A DNA stretch of 64,000 nucleotides from Furfurilactobacillus curtus (GCF_045862785.1 NZ_BQXO01000001.1:62001-126000), one strand, 5' to 3'; shown: positions 32,567 to 42,047, numbered from the stretch's first letter. Translations and numbers: made by a program. Notes: a model not told the origin generated them from the sequence alone.

Positions 32567-33463
32567 TTGGAATTCTCATGGACTGCAAACAGTACAACAC
32601 CGAGTCTTAAACGTTTTTTACTCCTGCATGGTATCAGTCATCGATTGTGGGCTAAGCAAAAACAAATTGGCGGTCGGCTCTTATTAAACGGGCATCAAGC
32701 AACGCCAGACCAAACTGTCGCAGACGGTGATGTGGTGGCCTTACAGTTGCCGGATGAAGCTGCCGATAAGACGGTCCTAATCAGTAATCAGCCAATTGAG
32801 GTTCCCTGGTTTGATGATCATTGGTTGGTTGTGAACAAATCGGCCGGGATTGCCGCTGTGCCTGGTCCTAGCGGGCAAACGGATACGGTGGTGAACCGGG
32901 TTAAAGGTTGGTTGATCACCCAACAATCTCGAAATCTGAAGCCACATTTAATTACTCGACTAGACCGAGACACCAGCGGCTTAATGCTGGTGGCCCGCGA
33001 TGCCGTGGTTCAAGGCATGATTGCGCCTCAGGTCGACCATCATCAACTGCGTAAAGATTACGTAGCGTTAGTCGCCGGGCACGTTATGAACGCACATGAC
33101 TTAATTACCACCCCAATTGAGCGAGTTGCCGGACAAGTTGCTCGTCAAATCGCGCAGCCAGGGGCCGGTCAAACTGCCCAGACGGAGTATTGGGTATTGA
33201 CCCGATACGATCATGCGACATTGGTGAAGCTACGGTTGCATACTGGGCGGACCCATCAAATTCGCGTTCACATGGCAAGTATGGGTCATCCTTTACTGGG
33301 CGACGCGTTATATGGTGGTCCACTAGATTTGCTTACGCGCCAGGCCTTGCATGCAAGTGAGTTAGCGTTCACGGATCCACTAGATGGTCAGCGTCACACG
33401 GTAACGAGTCCACTGCCTGAAGATATGCAGATGGCCATTCAACGACTGAGTCCTTTAAAATAA
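32567..33463 (+). CDS. RluA/RluD-family pseudouridine synthase
   Basis: 298 residues. An S4-like N-terminus (LLHGISHRLWAKQKQIGGRL) precedes the catalytic domain. HLITRLDRDTSGLMLVARD holds the catalytic Asp and LRLHTGRTHQIRVHMASMGHP the conserved C-terminal motif. Modifies 23S rRNA or tRNA uridines; site unknown. AGAGGAAG directs initiation at TTG 32567. It stands alone between the phosphoribosyltransferase and the yqe operon. Confidence 0.88.
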   Translation: MEFSWTANSTTPSLKRFLLLHGISHRLWAKQKQIGGRLLLNGHQATPDQTVADGDVVALQLPDEAADKTVLISNQPIEVPWFDDHWLVVNKSAGIAAVPGPSGQTDTVVNRVKGWLITQQSRNLKPHLITRLDRDTSGLMLVARDAVVQGMIAPQVDHHQLRKDYVALVAGHVMNAHDLITTPIERVAGQVARQIAQPGAGQTAQTEYWVLTRYDHATLVKLRLHTGRTHQIRVHMASMGHPLLGDALYGGPLDLLTRQALHASELAFTDPLDGQRHTVTSPLPEDMQMAIQRLSPLK

Positions 33464-33525
33464 CTAAAAGGTGACCGGCTACCTGCGCGATGAGCAGCTA
33501 AATCGCAGCATTTTTGCGTGGCTTC

Positions 33526-33534
33526 TGGTATAAT
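33526..33534 (+). promoter_or_regulatory. extended -10 promoter of the yqeG operon
   Basis: TGGTATAAT (TG at 33526, TATAAT at 33529-33534) about 50 bp before yqeG. No clear -35, which extended -10 promoters can lack. Confidence 0.6.
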
Positions 33535-33584
33535 TGTTTGGATAATTTTGTATTTAATTTTGAGAAAAACGAGGATTCTGATAA

Positions 33585-34112
33585 ATGGTCGCGCAGTTTA
33601 AACCGACGTGGATGATTTCTGCGATTTATAACATAACGCCTGAACAGCTCAACCGCGCCGGAATCAAAACGATTTTAACCGACCTTGATAATACGCTGAT
33701 TGCATGGAATAACCCTGATGGCACGCCGCAGCTGCGGGAATGGTTAGCATTAATGAACCAACATGGTATTCAAGTGGTGGTTGTCTCAAATAATAGTGCT
33801 AAACGAATCTCACATGCGGTTGCTGCCCTAGGGTTACCGTTTGTGTCTCGGGCGTTAAAGCCGTTTACTCGGGGGATCAGACAGGCCAAGCGACGTTACC
33901 ATTTAACCAACGATGATGTTGTCATGATTGGTGATCAACTGATGACCGATATTTGGGCGGCCAATCATGCCCATGTCCGAAGTATTTTAGTCAAACCTTT
34001 AATTGAAACCGATAAGTGGGATACGCGAATTAATCGTTTCTTTGAACGGTTTGTTATGCGGCGGTTACTGAAAATCTATCCTAATTTAACTTGGCAGGAG
34101 GAGTTGCGATGA
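33585..34112 (+). CDS. yqeG: YqeG-family HAD-IIIA phosphatase
   Basis: 175 residues. ILTDLDNTLIAWN contains the nucleophile Asp pair, VVVSNNS is motif II, and DDVVMIGDQLMTDIWAA motif IV. Family members are related to phosphatidylglycerophosphate phosphatases, though the substrate here is unproven. Its last codon overlaps the yqeH start (ATGA), as expected for the conserved yqeG-yqeH pair heading the ribosome-biogenesis/NAD operon. Confidence 0.9.
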   Translation: MVAQFKPTWMISAIYNITPEQLNRAGIKTILTDLDNTLIAWNNPDGTPQLREWLALMNQHGIQVVVVSNNSAKRISHAVAALGLPFVSRALKPFTRGIRQAKRRYHLTNDDVVMIGDQLMTDIWAANHAHVRSILVKPLIETDKWDTRINRFFERFVMRRLLKIYPNLTWQEELR

Positions 34113-35257
34113 GCGAACAGGCGCTAGCAGCACTTGAAACAGAAGATTTATATTGTATTGGTTGTGGGGCCAAGATCCAGACCACAACCCCGGACGCCCT
34201 TGGCTATACGCCACAGTCAGCCTTAAAGAAAGGACTAGCCAACGGTGAATTATATTGCCAGCGTTGTTTTCGTTTACGTCATTACAATGAAATTATGCCG
34301 GTTTCGCTGACTGACGATGATTTTCGGCGACTATTGAGCCAGATCCGTGAGGCTAATGCTCTAATCGTCTATGTGGTCGATATTTTTGACTTTAATGGTA
34401 GCATGATTCCTGGATTGCACCGGTTTGTCGGTGAGAACCCAGTCCTGTTAGTTGGTAACAAAGAAGATGTCCTGCCGCGTTCACTAAAGCGACCGAAATT
34501 AACGGACTGGCTGCGGCAACAGGCCAATTTAAATGGCTTGCGGCCAGTAGCGACCACCTTGTTGAGTGCAAAAAACGGTCATGATGTTGACGATCTTTTA
34601 CAACTGATTGACCATTATCGTGGCAACCGGGACGTTTATGTTGTTGGGGTGACTAATGTTGGCAAGTCAACCCTGATTAATCGCATTTTAAAGCGGAATA
34701 CTGGCGTTGCCGATCTCATTACGACATCGCGCTTTCCAGGCACAACACTGGATAAAATTGAGATTCCTTTAGGTGAAGATCACGTCTTAGTAGACACACC
34801 GGGGATTATTCACCCCGAACAGATGGCCCATTTTCTAACTGCGGATACGTTGAAGTACGTTGCCCCACAAAAGGAAATCAAACCGCGGATCTATCAGCTT
34901 CAACCAGAACAAACCCTCTTTTTTGGAGCAGTGGCACGGTTTGATTTGATTTCAGCGAAGACGACGGCTAAGACTTCTGGGGTGACCGCCTATTTTGAAA
35001 ATAATTTAATGATTCATCGCACGAAGTTAGTTAACGCGGATTCCTTTTACGACCGCCATGCTGGTGAACTATTAGCGCCGCCGTCAGGGGCCGACTTAGC
35101 TAAATTACCGGCATTAACTCGTCATGAATTTCACCCGACTGAAAAGAGTGATTTAGTGATTGAAGGCTTGGGCTGGATCACGGTGCCAGCCAATGTTACG
35201 GTGGCCGGTTGGGCACCAGCAGGAGTAAGTGTTCTTTTACGCCGAGCAATGATTTAG
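34109..35257 (+). CDS. yqeH: ribosome-biogenesis GTPase YqeH
   Basis: 382 residues, needed for 30S assembly in relatives. A zinc finger opens it (LYCIGCGAKIQ and LYCQRCFRLRHYNE). The GTPase motifs are circularly permuted: G4 LLVGNKEDVLP comes before G1 VVGVTNVGKSTLI and G3 LVDTPGIIHP. A C-terminal RNA-binding domain follows. GGCAGGAGG selects ATG 34109, overlapping the yqeG stop by 4 bp. Confidence 0.94.
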   Translation: MSEQALAALETEDLYCIGCGAKIQTTTPDALGYTPQSALKKGLANGELYCQRCFRLRHYNEIMPVSLTDDDFRRLLSQIREANALIVYVVDIFDFNGSMIPGLHRFVGENPVLLVGNKEDVLPRSLKRPKLTDWLRQQANLNGLRPVATTLLSAKNGHDVDDLLQLIDHYRGNRDVYVVGVTNVGKSTLINRILKRNTGVADLITTSRFPGTTLDKIEIPLGEDHVLVDTPGIIHPEQMAHFLTADTLKYVAPQKEIKPRIYQLQPEQTLFFGAVARFDLISAKTTAKTSGVTAYFENNLMIHRTKLVNADSFYDRHAGELLAPPSGADLAKLPALTRHEFHPTEKSDLVIEGLGWITVPANVTVAGWAPAGVSVLLRRAMI

Positions 35258-35277
35258 ATATGGAAAGGTAAATGTAC

Positions 35278-35592
35278 ATGGATTTAAAAGGTAAACAAAA
35301 ACATTTTTTGCGTTCACAAGCGCACACTTTGCGACCACTTTTTTCAATCGGAAAGAATGGTTTAACTGACGCATGGCGAGAGCAGCTGGTCGGTGCTTTA
35401 GAAAAGCGTGAACTGATTAAAGTTAGCCTACTATCCAGTGCGGATGTTTCGGTGACTGAGACCAAGACATTTATCGAGCAAAACCCGCGGATTACAGTTG
35501 TTCAAACGATCGGGCATACGTTGGTTCTATTTATGCCAGCTACTGATCCGGAAGATCAAGTATTGAGTAAGCAAGTCACTGGTCTCGCGTAA
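35278..35592 (+). CDS. yhbY: YhbY-type RNA-binding protein (CRM domain)
   Basis: 104 residues: DLKGKQKHFLRSQAHTLRPL, then FSIGKNGLTDAW with the GxxG-like loop and ALEKRELIKVSLL. Binds pre-50S particles in relatives. Two starts are possible, ATG 35272 and ATG 35278; family N-termini favour the second. In B. subtilis aroE sits between yqeH and this gene; here it is missing. Confidence 0.9.
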   Translation: MDLKGKQKHFLRSQAHTLRPLFSIGKNGLTDAWREQLVGALEKRELIKVSLLSSADVSVTETKTFIEQNPRITVVQTIGHTLVLFMPATDPEDQVLSKQVTGLA

Positions 35593-35629
35593 CCTACGGA
35601 AATTTTGTTGAATCAGGCGGGTGAAAATT

Positions 35630-36268
35630 ATGATTACCAAAACTTTGTCAAAACAAACACAAGCAGAGGTGTTGACGGAACAGGTTAGCCAAATGCCGCA
35701 ACAACGTGTCGGTATTTTAGGGGGGACTTTTAATCCACCTCATCTGGGCCATCTCATTATCGCAGATCAGGTTGGCAAGCAACTTGGACTAAACAAAGTC
35801 TTATTTATGCCCAATGCACAGCCACCGCATGTCGATGAAAAACTGACGATCGATCCATTACTGCGAGCGCGCATGGTTCGCCGTGCAATTTTTGGTAATC
35901 CGCTGTTTGATTTAGAAATGACTGAGATTCAACGCGGAGGCAAAAGTTTTAGCTATGATACAATGGTAGCGTTAAAGCGGCAGCACCCACAGACGACCTA
36001 CTATTTCATCATTGGTGGTGACGAAGTGGCTTATTTGCCCACCTGGCACAAAATTGATGAACTGGTAAAGCTTGTGACATTTGTGGGCATTAACCGCAGT
36101 GGCTTTAAGCAAAACACGCCGTATCCAGTGATCTGGGTTGACGTCCCGACCATCGATATCAGTAGTTCGATGATTCGTGATAAGGTCAAGCGAGGACAAT
36201 CGATCCACTATTTGGTTCCTGAAGCAGTGGAAGCTTATATTAAGGAGCATCAGTTGTATCATGAATGA
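35630..36268 (+). CDS. nadD: nicotinate-nucleotide adenylyltransferase
   Basis: Adenylates NaMN in NAD synthesis. 212 residues: RVGILGGTFNPPHLGHLIIA is the nucleotide-binding [HT]xGH motif, PPHVDEKL, FIIGGDEVAYLPTW, and DISSSMIRDKVKRGQSIHYL the C-terminal ISSTxIR motif. An N-terminal extension of about 28 residues precedes the usual start; internal starts near residue 25 cannot be excluded, but GGCGGGTG favours ATG 35630. Overlaps yqeK by 8 bp. Confidence 0.95.
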   Translation: MITKTLSKQTQAEVLTEQVSQMPQQRVGILGGTFNPPHLGHLIIADQVGKQLGLNKVLFMPNAQPPHVDEKLTIDPLLRARMVRRAIFGNPLFDLEMTEIQRGGKSFSYDTMVALKRQHPQTTYYFIIGGDEVAYLPTWHKIDELVKLVTFVGINRSGFKQNTPYPVIWVDVPTIDISSSMIRDKVKRGQSIHYLVPEAVEAYIKEHQLYHE

Positions 36269-36878
36269 TTCAATTTCTTATCAGCAACAGTTGTATGCGG
36301 GCACCAGGGCGCAATTAATTGACGCAATTCATGTTAAGTTAAGAGACAAGCGGTTTGAACATGTGCTGCGTGTGGAACAGACAGCGTTGGTCTTAGCTGA
36401 ACAAAATGGCGTGGACTTAGAAAAGGCCAGCATTGCTGGCCTGGTTCATGATTATGCGAAACAGCGTTCTGATAAAGACTTTGTGGCCATGATTGAAAAG
36501 CACCAGTTAGACCCTGATTTATTAAATTGGGGTAACGCCATCTGGCATGGTGTGGTGGGCGCTGAATTTGTCCGCGATGAACTTGGCATTAATGATGAAG
36601 ATATCTTGAACGCGGTCCGCCATCACACGACTGGCGCGGTGGCAATGTCGCCATTGGAACAAGTGGTTTATATGGCTGATTACATCGAACCTGGTCGGAC
36701 AGTGCCTGGTATTGAAGAAGCGCGGCGCATTACAAATGAGGATTTGCAGGCTGGGGTGGCGTATCAAACTGCGCATACATTGGCCTACTTGATTAAGCAG
36801 CAGGCGCCAGTTTATCCTGGTACGATCCTGACGTATAACCGTTGGGTGGCTGGCAAGAAAATGAAGTATAATTACTGA
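36261..36878 (+). CDS. yqeK: YqeK HD-domain hydrolase
   Basis: 205 residues. HVLRVEQTALVLAEQNG, AGLVHDYAKQRSD (the HD), ILNAVRHHTTG and VVYMADYIEPGR give the metal site of the family, which hydrolyses diadenosine tetraphosphate to ADP. ATG 36261 lies inside the end of nadD, next to an AGGAG-like site, so the two are coupled. Confidence 0.92.
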   Translation: MNDSISYQQQLYAGTRAQLIDAIHVKLRDKRFEHVLRVEQTALVLAEQNGVDLEKASIAGLVHDYAKQRSDKDFVAMIEKHQLDPDLLNWGNAIWHGVVGAEFVRDELGINDEDILNAVRHHTTGAVAMSPLEQVVYMADYIEPGRTVPGIEEARRITNEDLQAGVAYQTAHTLAYLIKQQAPVYPGTILTYNRWVAGKKMKYNY

Positions 36879-36917
36879 CATCGACAATAGCTAAATAATG
36901 AAATGAGGAAAATTTTT

Positions 36918-37280
36918 TTGACAAGTAAAGAAATGCTGGAAATTGCTGTTAAGGCTGGCGATTCGAAACGAGCCGAAGATATCGTCGCATTGGACGTGGA
37001 ACAAGTTAGCCTCGTGGCCGACTACTTTGTCTTGATGAATGGTGGTTCCAAACGGCAGGTTCAAGCGATTGTTCAGGCTGTGCAAGATGAAGAGGCTGAT
37101 GCAGGCGTCATTGTTCGGCGTGTTGAAGGTAAAGCAGAAGGCACTTGGGTACTCCTAGACTTTGGTGACATTGTTGTTCATGTCTTCCAAGAAGAACAAC
37201 GACAATATTACAATCTTGAAAAGTTATGGTCGGATGCGCCACTCGTGAATTTGACGAGTTGGTTAGGTGAAACGGCGTGA
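36918..37280 (+). CDS. rsfS: ribosomal silencing factor RsfS
   Basis: Binds L14 and blocks subunit joining when nutrients are short. 120 residues with DYFVLMNGGSKRQVQAIVQA, EGKAEGTWVLLDFGDIVVHVF and YYNLEKLWSDAP. GAGGA at 36905-36909 overlaps the ATG at 36903, so TTG 36918 (MTSKEMLEIAVKA) is the better start. Overlaps the following methyltransferase by 4 bp. Confidence 0.94.
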   Translation: MTSKEMLEIAVKAGDSKRAEDIVALDVEQVSLVADYFVLMNGGSKRQVQAIVQAVQDEEADAGVIVRRVEGKAEGTWVLLDFGDIVVHVFQEEQRQYYNLEKLWSDAPLVNLTSWLGETA

Positions 37281-38011
37281 TTTACGATTCGTTTGCTAAA
37301 TTTTATGATGAACTATTCGATCCAGCTATGTATGATGCATGGCTGGATTTTGTCCGTCAACAGGCCGGTTCTCGACGTCAGATGATTGACTTGGCTTGCG
37401 GTACAGGTCGATTGGCGATTAAATTAAAACAGGCCGGTTTTGATGTGACAGGTTTGGATCTAGCTCCAGAAATGCTTAGTTTGGCGGCTGAACGTGCGGC
37501 TAGCGTTAATGTGAACGTACCGTTGATCGAGGGCGATTTTACGGCGCTTGGTGATTTAGGCCAGTATGAATTAATCACATGCTTTGATGATTCATTGTGT
37601 TATCTGCCTGATGAAGCGATGTTATTAGATGCCTTTCGCGAAGCTAAGGCACATTTGACTAGCTCAGGTCGGTATTTATTTGACGTGATTACGCCGTACC
37701 AGACTGATACAGTTTATCCAGGATATATGTACAATTTTCATGATGATGAGCGGGCCTTCATGTGGAGTAGTTATGAAGGTGAACAACCGCACAGTGTTGA
37801 ACATGATTTAAACTTTTTTATCTGGAATGAAGCCTTGAACGGTTATGACCATCATGCTGAACTTCATATTGAACGGACTTACTCGCTAGCCACTTATCAG
37901 CACCTTTTGCACTCAGCTGGTTTTACGAAAGTGACGGTAACGTCTGACTTTGGTCAACAACCGATCGATGAGACAACGACACGGTGGTTTTTTGTTTGTG
38001 AAGTTAATTAG
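37277..38011 (+). CDS. class I SAM-dependent methyltransferase (YqeM-like)
   Basis: 244 residues. MIDLACGTGRLAIKLKQAGF is motif I and VTGLDLAPEMLSLA motif II of the Rossmann methyltransferase. Substrate unknown; in Bacillus the equivalent gene also lies between rsfS and the next gene. It begins at GTG 37277, overlapping the rsfS stop (GTGA), with AGGTGAAACG upstream. Confidence 0.85.
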   Translation: MIYDSFAKFYDELFDPAMYDAWLDFVRQQAGSRRQMIDLACGTGRLAIKLKQAGFDVTGLDLAPEMLSLAAERAASVNVNVPLIEGDFTALGDLGQYELITCFDDSLCYLPDEAMLLDAFREAKAHLTSSGRYLFDVITPYQTDTVYPGYMYNFHDDERAFMWSSYEGEQPHSVEHDLNFFIWNEALNGYDHHAELHIERTYSLATYQHLLHSAGFTKVTVTSDFGQQPIDETTTRWFFVCEVN

Positions 38012-38023
38012 CCTGGAGGAGTT

Positions 38024-39181
38024 ATGATGCGAGCAGTCGGGGTGGTTGCCGAATATAATCCATTTCACAATGGACACGCTTATCACTTGACGATGGCGCG
38101 TCAAGTTGCTGATGCTGATGTGGTGATTGCCGTCATGAGTGGCAATTTTGTTCAACGTGGGGAAGCAGCCATTTTTGATAAATGGGCTCGGGCTGATCAG
38201 GCTTTGCATCATGGTGCTGATGTCGTCATTGAGTTGCCTTTTCACTGGGCCGTGCAACCAGCCCATCTTTTCGCCCAGGGGGCCTTAACTTTATTAGCAG
38301 CTTTGCAAATACCAACGATGGTGTTTGGTGCAGAGCATCCTCAAGTTGACTTTACCGCCTTGGCTGAACAATCTGTAAATGATACGCGGGCCTTTAAAAG
38401 ATTTGATCAAACGTATGCGACGTTGTTTAACGCGCAATTGGAGGCCAAAACAGGCTTTCGTTTGGATCAGCCTAATGATATTTTGAGTTTCAGTTATGCG
38501 ATGGCTAATCAACAATTAAAACGGCCGCTGGTATTAATGCCAATTCAACGGTTAGGTGCCGATTACCATGAGCAAGTGCTCAGTCAGCAACAGTTTGCTA
38601 GCGCTACGGCGGTTCGAAAAGCGATGCTGACGCCGACCGATCAAACGGTGAGACAATTGGCTGATCTCGTTCCTAAACAAACGTTAGCCAGCTTTTCACA
38701 ACAGCCAGCGATCGCCGGGTGGACACCGCAGTTGTGGCATTTGCTACGTCATACATTGGTGGTCACCCCAGTAACGGAATTGGCCAATGTTTACCAAATG
38801 TCAGAAGGACTGGAATATCGCTTAAAGGCTGCCGCCGAAGAAAATGACACTTGGCCGGATTTTCTAACGGCGATTAAGACGAAACGATACACGTATTCGC
38901 GGTTACTGCGAGTTTGTTTGTACACAGTGATGCACGCTACAACCGCTGAGATGGTACCGGGACAGTCAGAATATCTACGCTTGCTTGGTTTCACGTCAGC
39001 TGGTCAACGGTGGCTCAATGAAGCAAAAAAACGCTTTATGTTCCCATTGATCACACGTTTTGATCGAAAGCTTAAACAAACGACGCTGAATCTGGATTAC
39101 CGAGCGGGAACTGTTTATGAAATGTTGACTGGTCAAGCCCAGGATTTTCGACATAATCCGTTGCGCGTGGTCACCAAGTAG
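38024..39181 (+). CDS. tmcAL: tRNA(Met) cytidine acetate ligase TmcAL
   Basis: Uses acetate and ATP to make N4-acetylcytidine at the wobble position of elongator tRNA-Met. 385 residues: VGVVAEYNPFHNGHAYHL is the nucleotidyltransferase motif, then MSGNFVQRGEAAIFDKWARA and the pocket GADVVIELPFHWAVQ. TGGAGGAG precedes ATGATG at 38024. Last gene of the yqeG operon. It is worth noting beside the GNAT-ASCH pair, since an ASCH relative removes ac4C. Confidence 0.94.
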   Translation: MMRAVGVVAEYNPFHNGHAYHLTMARQVADADVVIAVMSGNFVQRGEAAIFDKWARADQALHHGADVVIELPFHWAVQPAHLFAQGALTLLAALQIPTMVFGAEHPQVDFTALAEQSVNDTRAFKRFDQTYATLFNAQLEAKTGFRLDQPNDILSFSYAMANQQLKRPLVLMPIQRLGADYHEQVLSQQQFASATAVRKAMLTPTDQTVRQLADLVPKQTLASFSQQPAIAGWTPQLWHLLRHTLVVTPVTELANVYQMSEGLEYRLKAAAEENDTWPDFLTAIKTKRYTYSRLLRVCLYTVMHATTAEMVPGQSEYLRLLGFTSAGQRWLNEAKKRFMFPLITRFDRKLKQTTLNLDYRAGTVYEMLTGQAQDFRHNPLRVVTK

Positions 39182-39303
39182 GGTAGTATTCAGAAACAGA
39201 CTGGTGAGCTTATCTGGAGGTTGACGTTGAGTAAAATGATTTAGCGTTGACATTGATCTATGGCGCCGGTATAATGAAATTCGTTGCATTAGGAGGTTTA
39301 TCG

Positions 39304-39852
39304 ATGAAATGGTCGCTCAAAGAGCTTGAAAAGTATCGCAATGAGCCACTGCGGATCGACGAAACTTTAGATGTGAAGGTAAAGACGTTGGCGCGGTTTT
39401 CGGATCGCGTAATCGATATTGATCCAGTTAAGGTAACTGGTATGGTCTCAATTGATCGTGATGATGTATTGTTAGACGTGCATGTCACCGGTCAAGCGGT
39501 TGTCCCGTCAAGTCGGTCATTAGCGCCTGTAACCTTTCCGTTTGATTTTGATATGAACGAGATTTACATCACTGAGGAAAGTCATTTTGATCGTTATGAA
39601 GAAAACGAAACAGTTTTACTTCTGGAAGGTCAAACTATCGACTTGGATGAAGGTGTTATTGATAACATCATCGCCCAGATTCCAATGCAAATTCTGACTG
39701 ATGACGAGAAAGACGGTCAAGTAATGCCAACCGGTAACGGTTGGGAAGTCATTGCTGAAGATGATTTCAATGCCATGCAGGAAGAAAATCAACCCACTGA
39801 TCCACGTCTCGCTAAGCTGAAGGGGTTGTTCCCTGATCAGGATCAAGACTAA
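39304..39852 (+). CDS. yceD: YceD/DUF177 family protein
   Basis: 182 residues with the family's C-terminal DPRLAKLKGLF and the RFSDRVIDIDPVKVTG core. In bacteria and chloroplasts the family is tied to 23S rRNA processing or accumulation. TTAGGAGG places the start at ATG 39304. Followed 67 bp later by rpmF, the conserved yceD-rpmF pair. Confidence 0.92.
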   Translation: MKWSLKELEKYRNEPLRIDETLDVKVKTLARFSDRVIDIDPVKVTGMVSIDRDDVLLDVHVTGQAVVPSSRSLAPVTFPFDFDMNEIYITEESHFDRYEENETVLLLEGQTIDLDEGVIDNIIAQIPMQILTDDEKDGQVMPTGNGWEVIAEDDFNAMQEENQPTDPRLAKLKGLFPDQDQD

Positions 39853-39919
39853 TTATTCACTTAGCAGATTTTAAAAACACATGTGTGGATAAAATCATTT
39901 CAAGGAGGTGCTCGTTCAC

Positions 39920-40102
39920 ATGGCTGTACCAGCACGGAAAACATCTAAAGAAAAGAAGTTGAAGCGTCGTGGCCACATTAAATTGGCTACACCGAATTTG
40001 GCTCCATGTCCAAATTGTGGTGAATTACGGATGTCACATCGTGTCTGCCCAAACTGCGGATACTATGATGGCAAGCAGGTTGTTAAGACTGCGAACGCTT
40101 AA
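39920..40102 (+). CDS. rpmF: ribosomal protein bL32, zinc-ribbon form
   Basis: 60 residues: MAVPARKTSKEKKLKRRGH, then CPNCGELRMSHRVCPNCGYY. All four zinc cysteines (CxxC...CxxC) are kept. AAGGAGGTG precedes ATG 39920; an upstream in-frame ATG overlaps that site. Confidence 0.96.
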   Translation: MAVPARKTSKEKKLKRRGHIKLATPNLAPCPNCGELRMSHRVCPNCGYYDGKQVVKTANA

Positions 40103-40111
40103 TTGATCAAA

Positions 40112-40148
40112 AACACCTGAGAGGCCTAGGCTCTCAGGTGTTTTTTTT
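40112..40148 (+). terminator. terminator of yceD-rpmF
   Basis: AACACCTGAGAG pairs with CTCTCAGGTGTT across GCCTAGG, followed by eight T. Confidence 0.92.
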
Positions 40149-40340
40149 CTACAAATTTTGAAGATTCTTCGGTATAATATAAAGCCTATGATTAAAATTC
40201 AGAACAGAATCAGATGCATTCTTGAGCGCAAGACCACAGGCGGTGATGATTATTTTTGACCAAGTGAGGTCAGCTGACTTGAAATAAGACTCGACTTAGT
40301 GGCCGTTCGAGATAAAAGGAATTTGTTGGAGGCGTTTGTG

Positions 40341-41207
40341 ATGCGAGTGGGGCTGTTGGTAGTGTTGATTGTCGTAGGAATCAGCTACGCTGTTTATTGG
40401 TGTGTGGATTTATGGGGACATCGCCAAGAGTGGTTAGCGACGTCTGCATCGACGTTGGCGGTGGCTTTAAGTGGCATCTTGATTTTCTTTCTGTCCACAT
40501 TAGGTGTGTCGGATTTTGCGGTTAGTACGGCGATTTACACCCCGACTAAGTGGGTGTCGATTAAGCGATTACCAGGGACATTAAATGTGCAGGGGGTACT
40601 CCCCTTTGTCATGATGAGTGTGGGTTTCATCGGGGTGGTTCACGTCGATCCATTCACTTTAATTGCTTTAGTGGGAGCACAAGTAGTTGGCGCCTTGGCC
40701 AGTCCACGAATAGTAGTCAAGTTGCCAGAACGGGCGATTAAGCAATGGATTGCGGGCGGTTTATTATTGGCCGGCGTTTTTATCTTAGCCAGTCGGTTAC
40801 ACTTAATTGCCGGTAATGGCACAGCGACAGGATTAACAGGTTGGACCCTCATGATTGGCTGTGTACTGCAGGCAGTTTATGGCGCTTTAAATAATATCGG
40901 AATTGGTTCTTATGCGCTGACCACCGCGACGGTTTACGCTTTGGGGTTGAATCCGTTAGTGGCGTTCCCGATTATGATGAGTGGCTCTGCGTTGTCAGTA
41001 GCGGCGGGTAGCAGCATCTTTATTTATTATGGTGACTATCAGCGAAAAATTGCTAGTGTTGCCAGTTTAGCTGGTTTGATTGGCGTTGCAGCTGGATTAA
41101 TTGCCTTTGCACATTTTAATGTTGCAATCGTCTCATGGCTGGTGGTGGGCGTTCTTTTTTACACCGCGATTAATTTATTAATTGGTTTAAGACGCAAACG
41201 GCCTTAG
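40341..41207 (+). CDS. TauE/SafE-family membrane permease
   Basis: 288 residues with about eight membrane helices and the duplicated family pattern, GVLPFVMMSVGFIGVVHV in the first half and IMMSGSALSVAAGSSIFI in the second. Family members export sulfite, sulfonates or other organic anions; the substrate here is unknown. TTGGAGG sets GTG 40338 or ATG 40341 as start. Upstream lies TATAAT at about 40172 and a 150-base leader that I do not recognise as a known riboswitch. Confidence 0.82.
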   Translation: MRVGLLVVLIVVGISYAVYWCVDLWGHRQEWLATSASTLAVALSGILIFFLSTLGVSDFAVSTAIYTPTKWVSIKRLPGTLNVQGVLPFVMMSVGFIGVVHVDPFTLIALVGAQVVGALASPRIVVKLPERAIKQWIAGGLLLAGVFILASRLHLIAGNGTATGLTGWTLMIGCVLQAVYGALNNIGIGSYALTTATVYALGLNPLVAFPIMMSGSALSVAAGSSIFIYYGDYQRKIASVASLAGLIGVAAGLIAFAHFNVAIVSWLVVGVLFYTAINLLIGLRRKRP

Positions 41208-41330
41208 CAAATCCAGCTGGGGATGGCGGTAGCGAAAACCTAGGTAAAATGATAAGATGAGAGCGTTGTTAAAAAAGGTCGTTAGTTAAACCAGAAAACG
41301 ATAATAAAATAATTTGGAGTGTTAGACCAA

Positions 41331-42047
41331 ATGGAAAACTCAGAACAAACTGGGGCTAAAAAATACAAAATCTTGATCATTGAAGATGAAAAGAATCTCG
41401 CCCGTTTTGTCGATCTAGAACTGAAGCATGATGGTTATGAAACCCAGGTTGAATATAACGGTCGTACCGGTCTGGAGGCTGCACTAGCCACTAACTTTAA
41501 TGTCATCTTGCTGGATCTCATGTTACCAGAATTAAATGGACTGGAAGTTGCCCGGCGTGTTCGCGAAGTCAAAAGCACACCAATTGTCATGATGACGGCT
41601 CGTGATTCCGTGATCGATCGGGTTTCTGGTCTTGATCATGGGGCCGATGATTACATCGTTAAACCCTTTGCAATTGAAGAATTATTGGCTCGTGTTCGGG
41701 CTTTATTACGCCGAATTGATATTGAGGGCGAACAAAAGAGCTTTAAACAAACTGTTGTTGAGTACAAAGATCTGCGGATTGAAAAAGAAAACCGTATCGT
41801 TCGGCGTGGTGATGAGATTATTAACTTGACCAAACGTGAATATGAACTATTACTAACATTGATGGAGAATATTAACGTGGTTTTGGCTCGTGATGTCTTA
41901 CTTCAAAAAGTGTGGGGCTATGAATCAGAAGTTGAGACTAATGTGGTGGATGTTTACATTCGATATTTGCGTAATAAAATTGATCGCCCAGGTGAAGACA
42001 GTTATATTCAAACGGTCCGTGGAACGGGCTATGTTATGCGCTCATGA
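41331..42047 (+). CDS. arlR: OmpR-family response regulator ArlR-like
   Basis: 238 residues. Receiver domain with KILIIEDEKNLARFV, the phosphoacceptor Asp in VILLDLMLPELNG, Thr in IVMMTARDS and Lys in DDYIVKPFAIEEL; C-terminal winged helix with NLTKREYELLLTLMEN and YIQTVRGTGYVMR. Controls envelope and virulence-type genes in relatives. ATG 41331 is chosen because the upstream GTG is part of the TTGGAGTG ribosome site. Overlaps the kinase gene by 4 bp. Confidence 0.92.
   Translation: MENSEQTGAKKYKILIIEDEKNLARFVDLELKHDGYETQVEYNGRTGLEAALATNFNVILLDLMLPELNGLEVARRVREVKSTPIVMMTARDSVIDRVSGLDHGADDYIVKPFAIEELLARVRALLRRIDIEGEQKSFKQTVVEYKDLRIEKENRIVRRGDEIINLTKREYELLLTLMENINVVLARDVLLQKVWGYESEVETNVVDVYIRYLRNKIDRPGEDSYIQTVRGTGYVMRS

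Noticed and set aside
40172..40340. Possible riboswitch before the TauE-type permease
   Set aside because: The 150-base leader shows no element I can match to a known class and no clear terminator.
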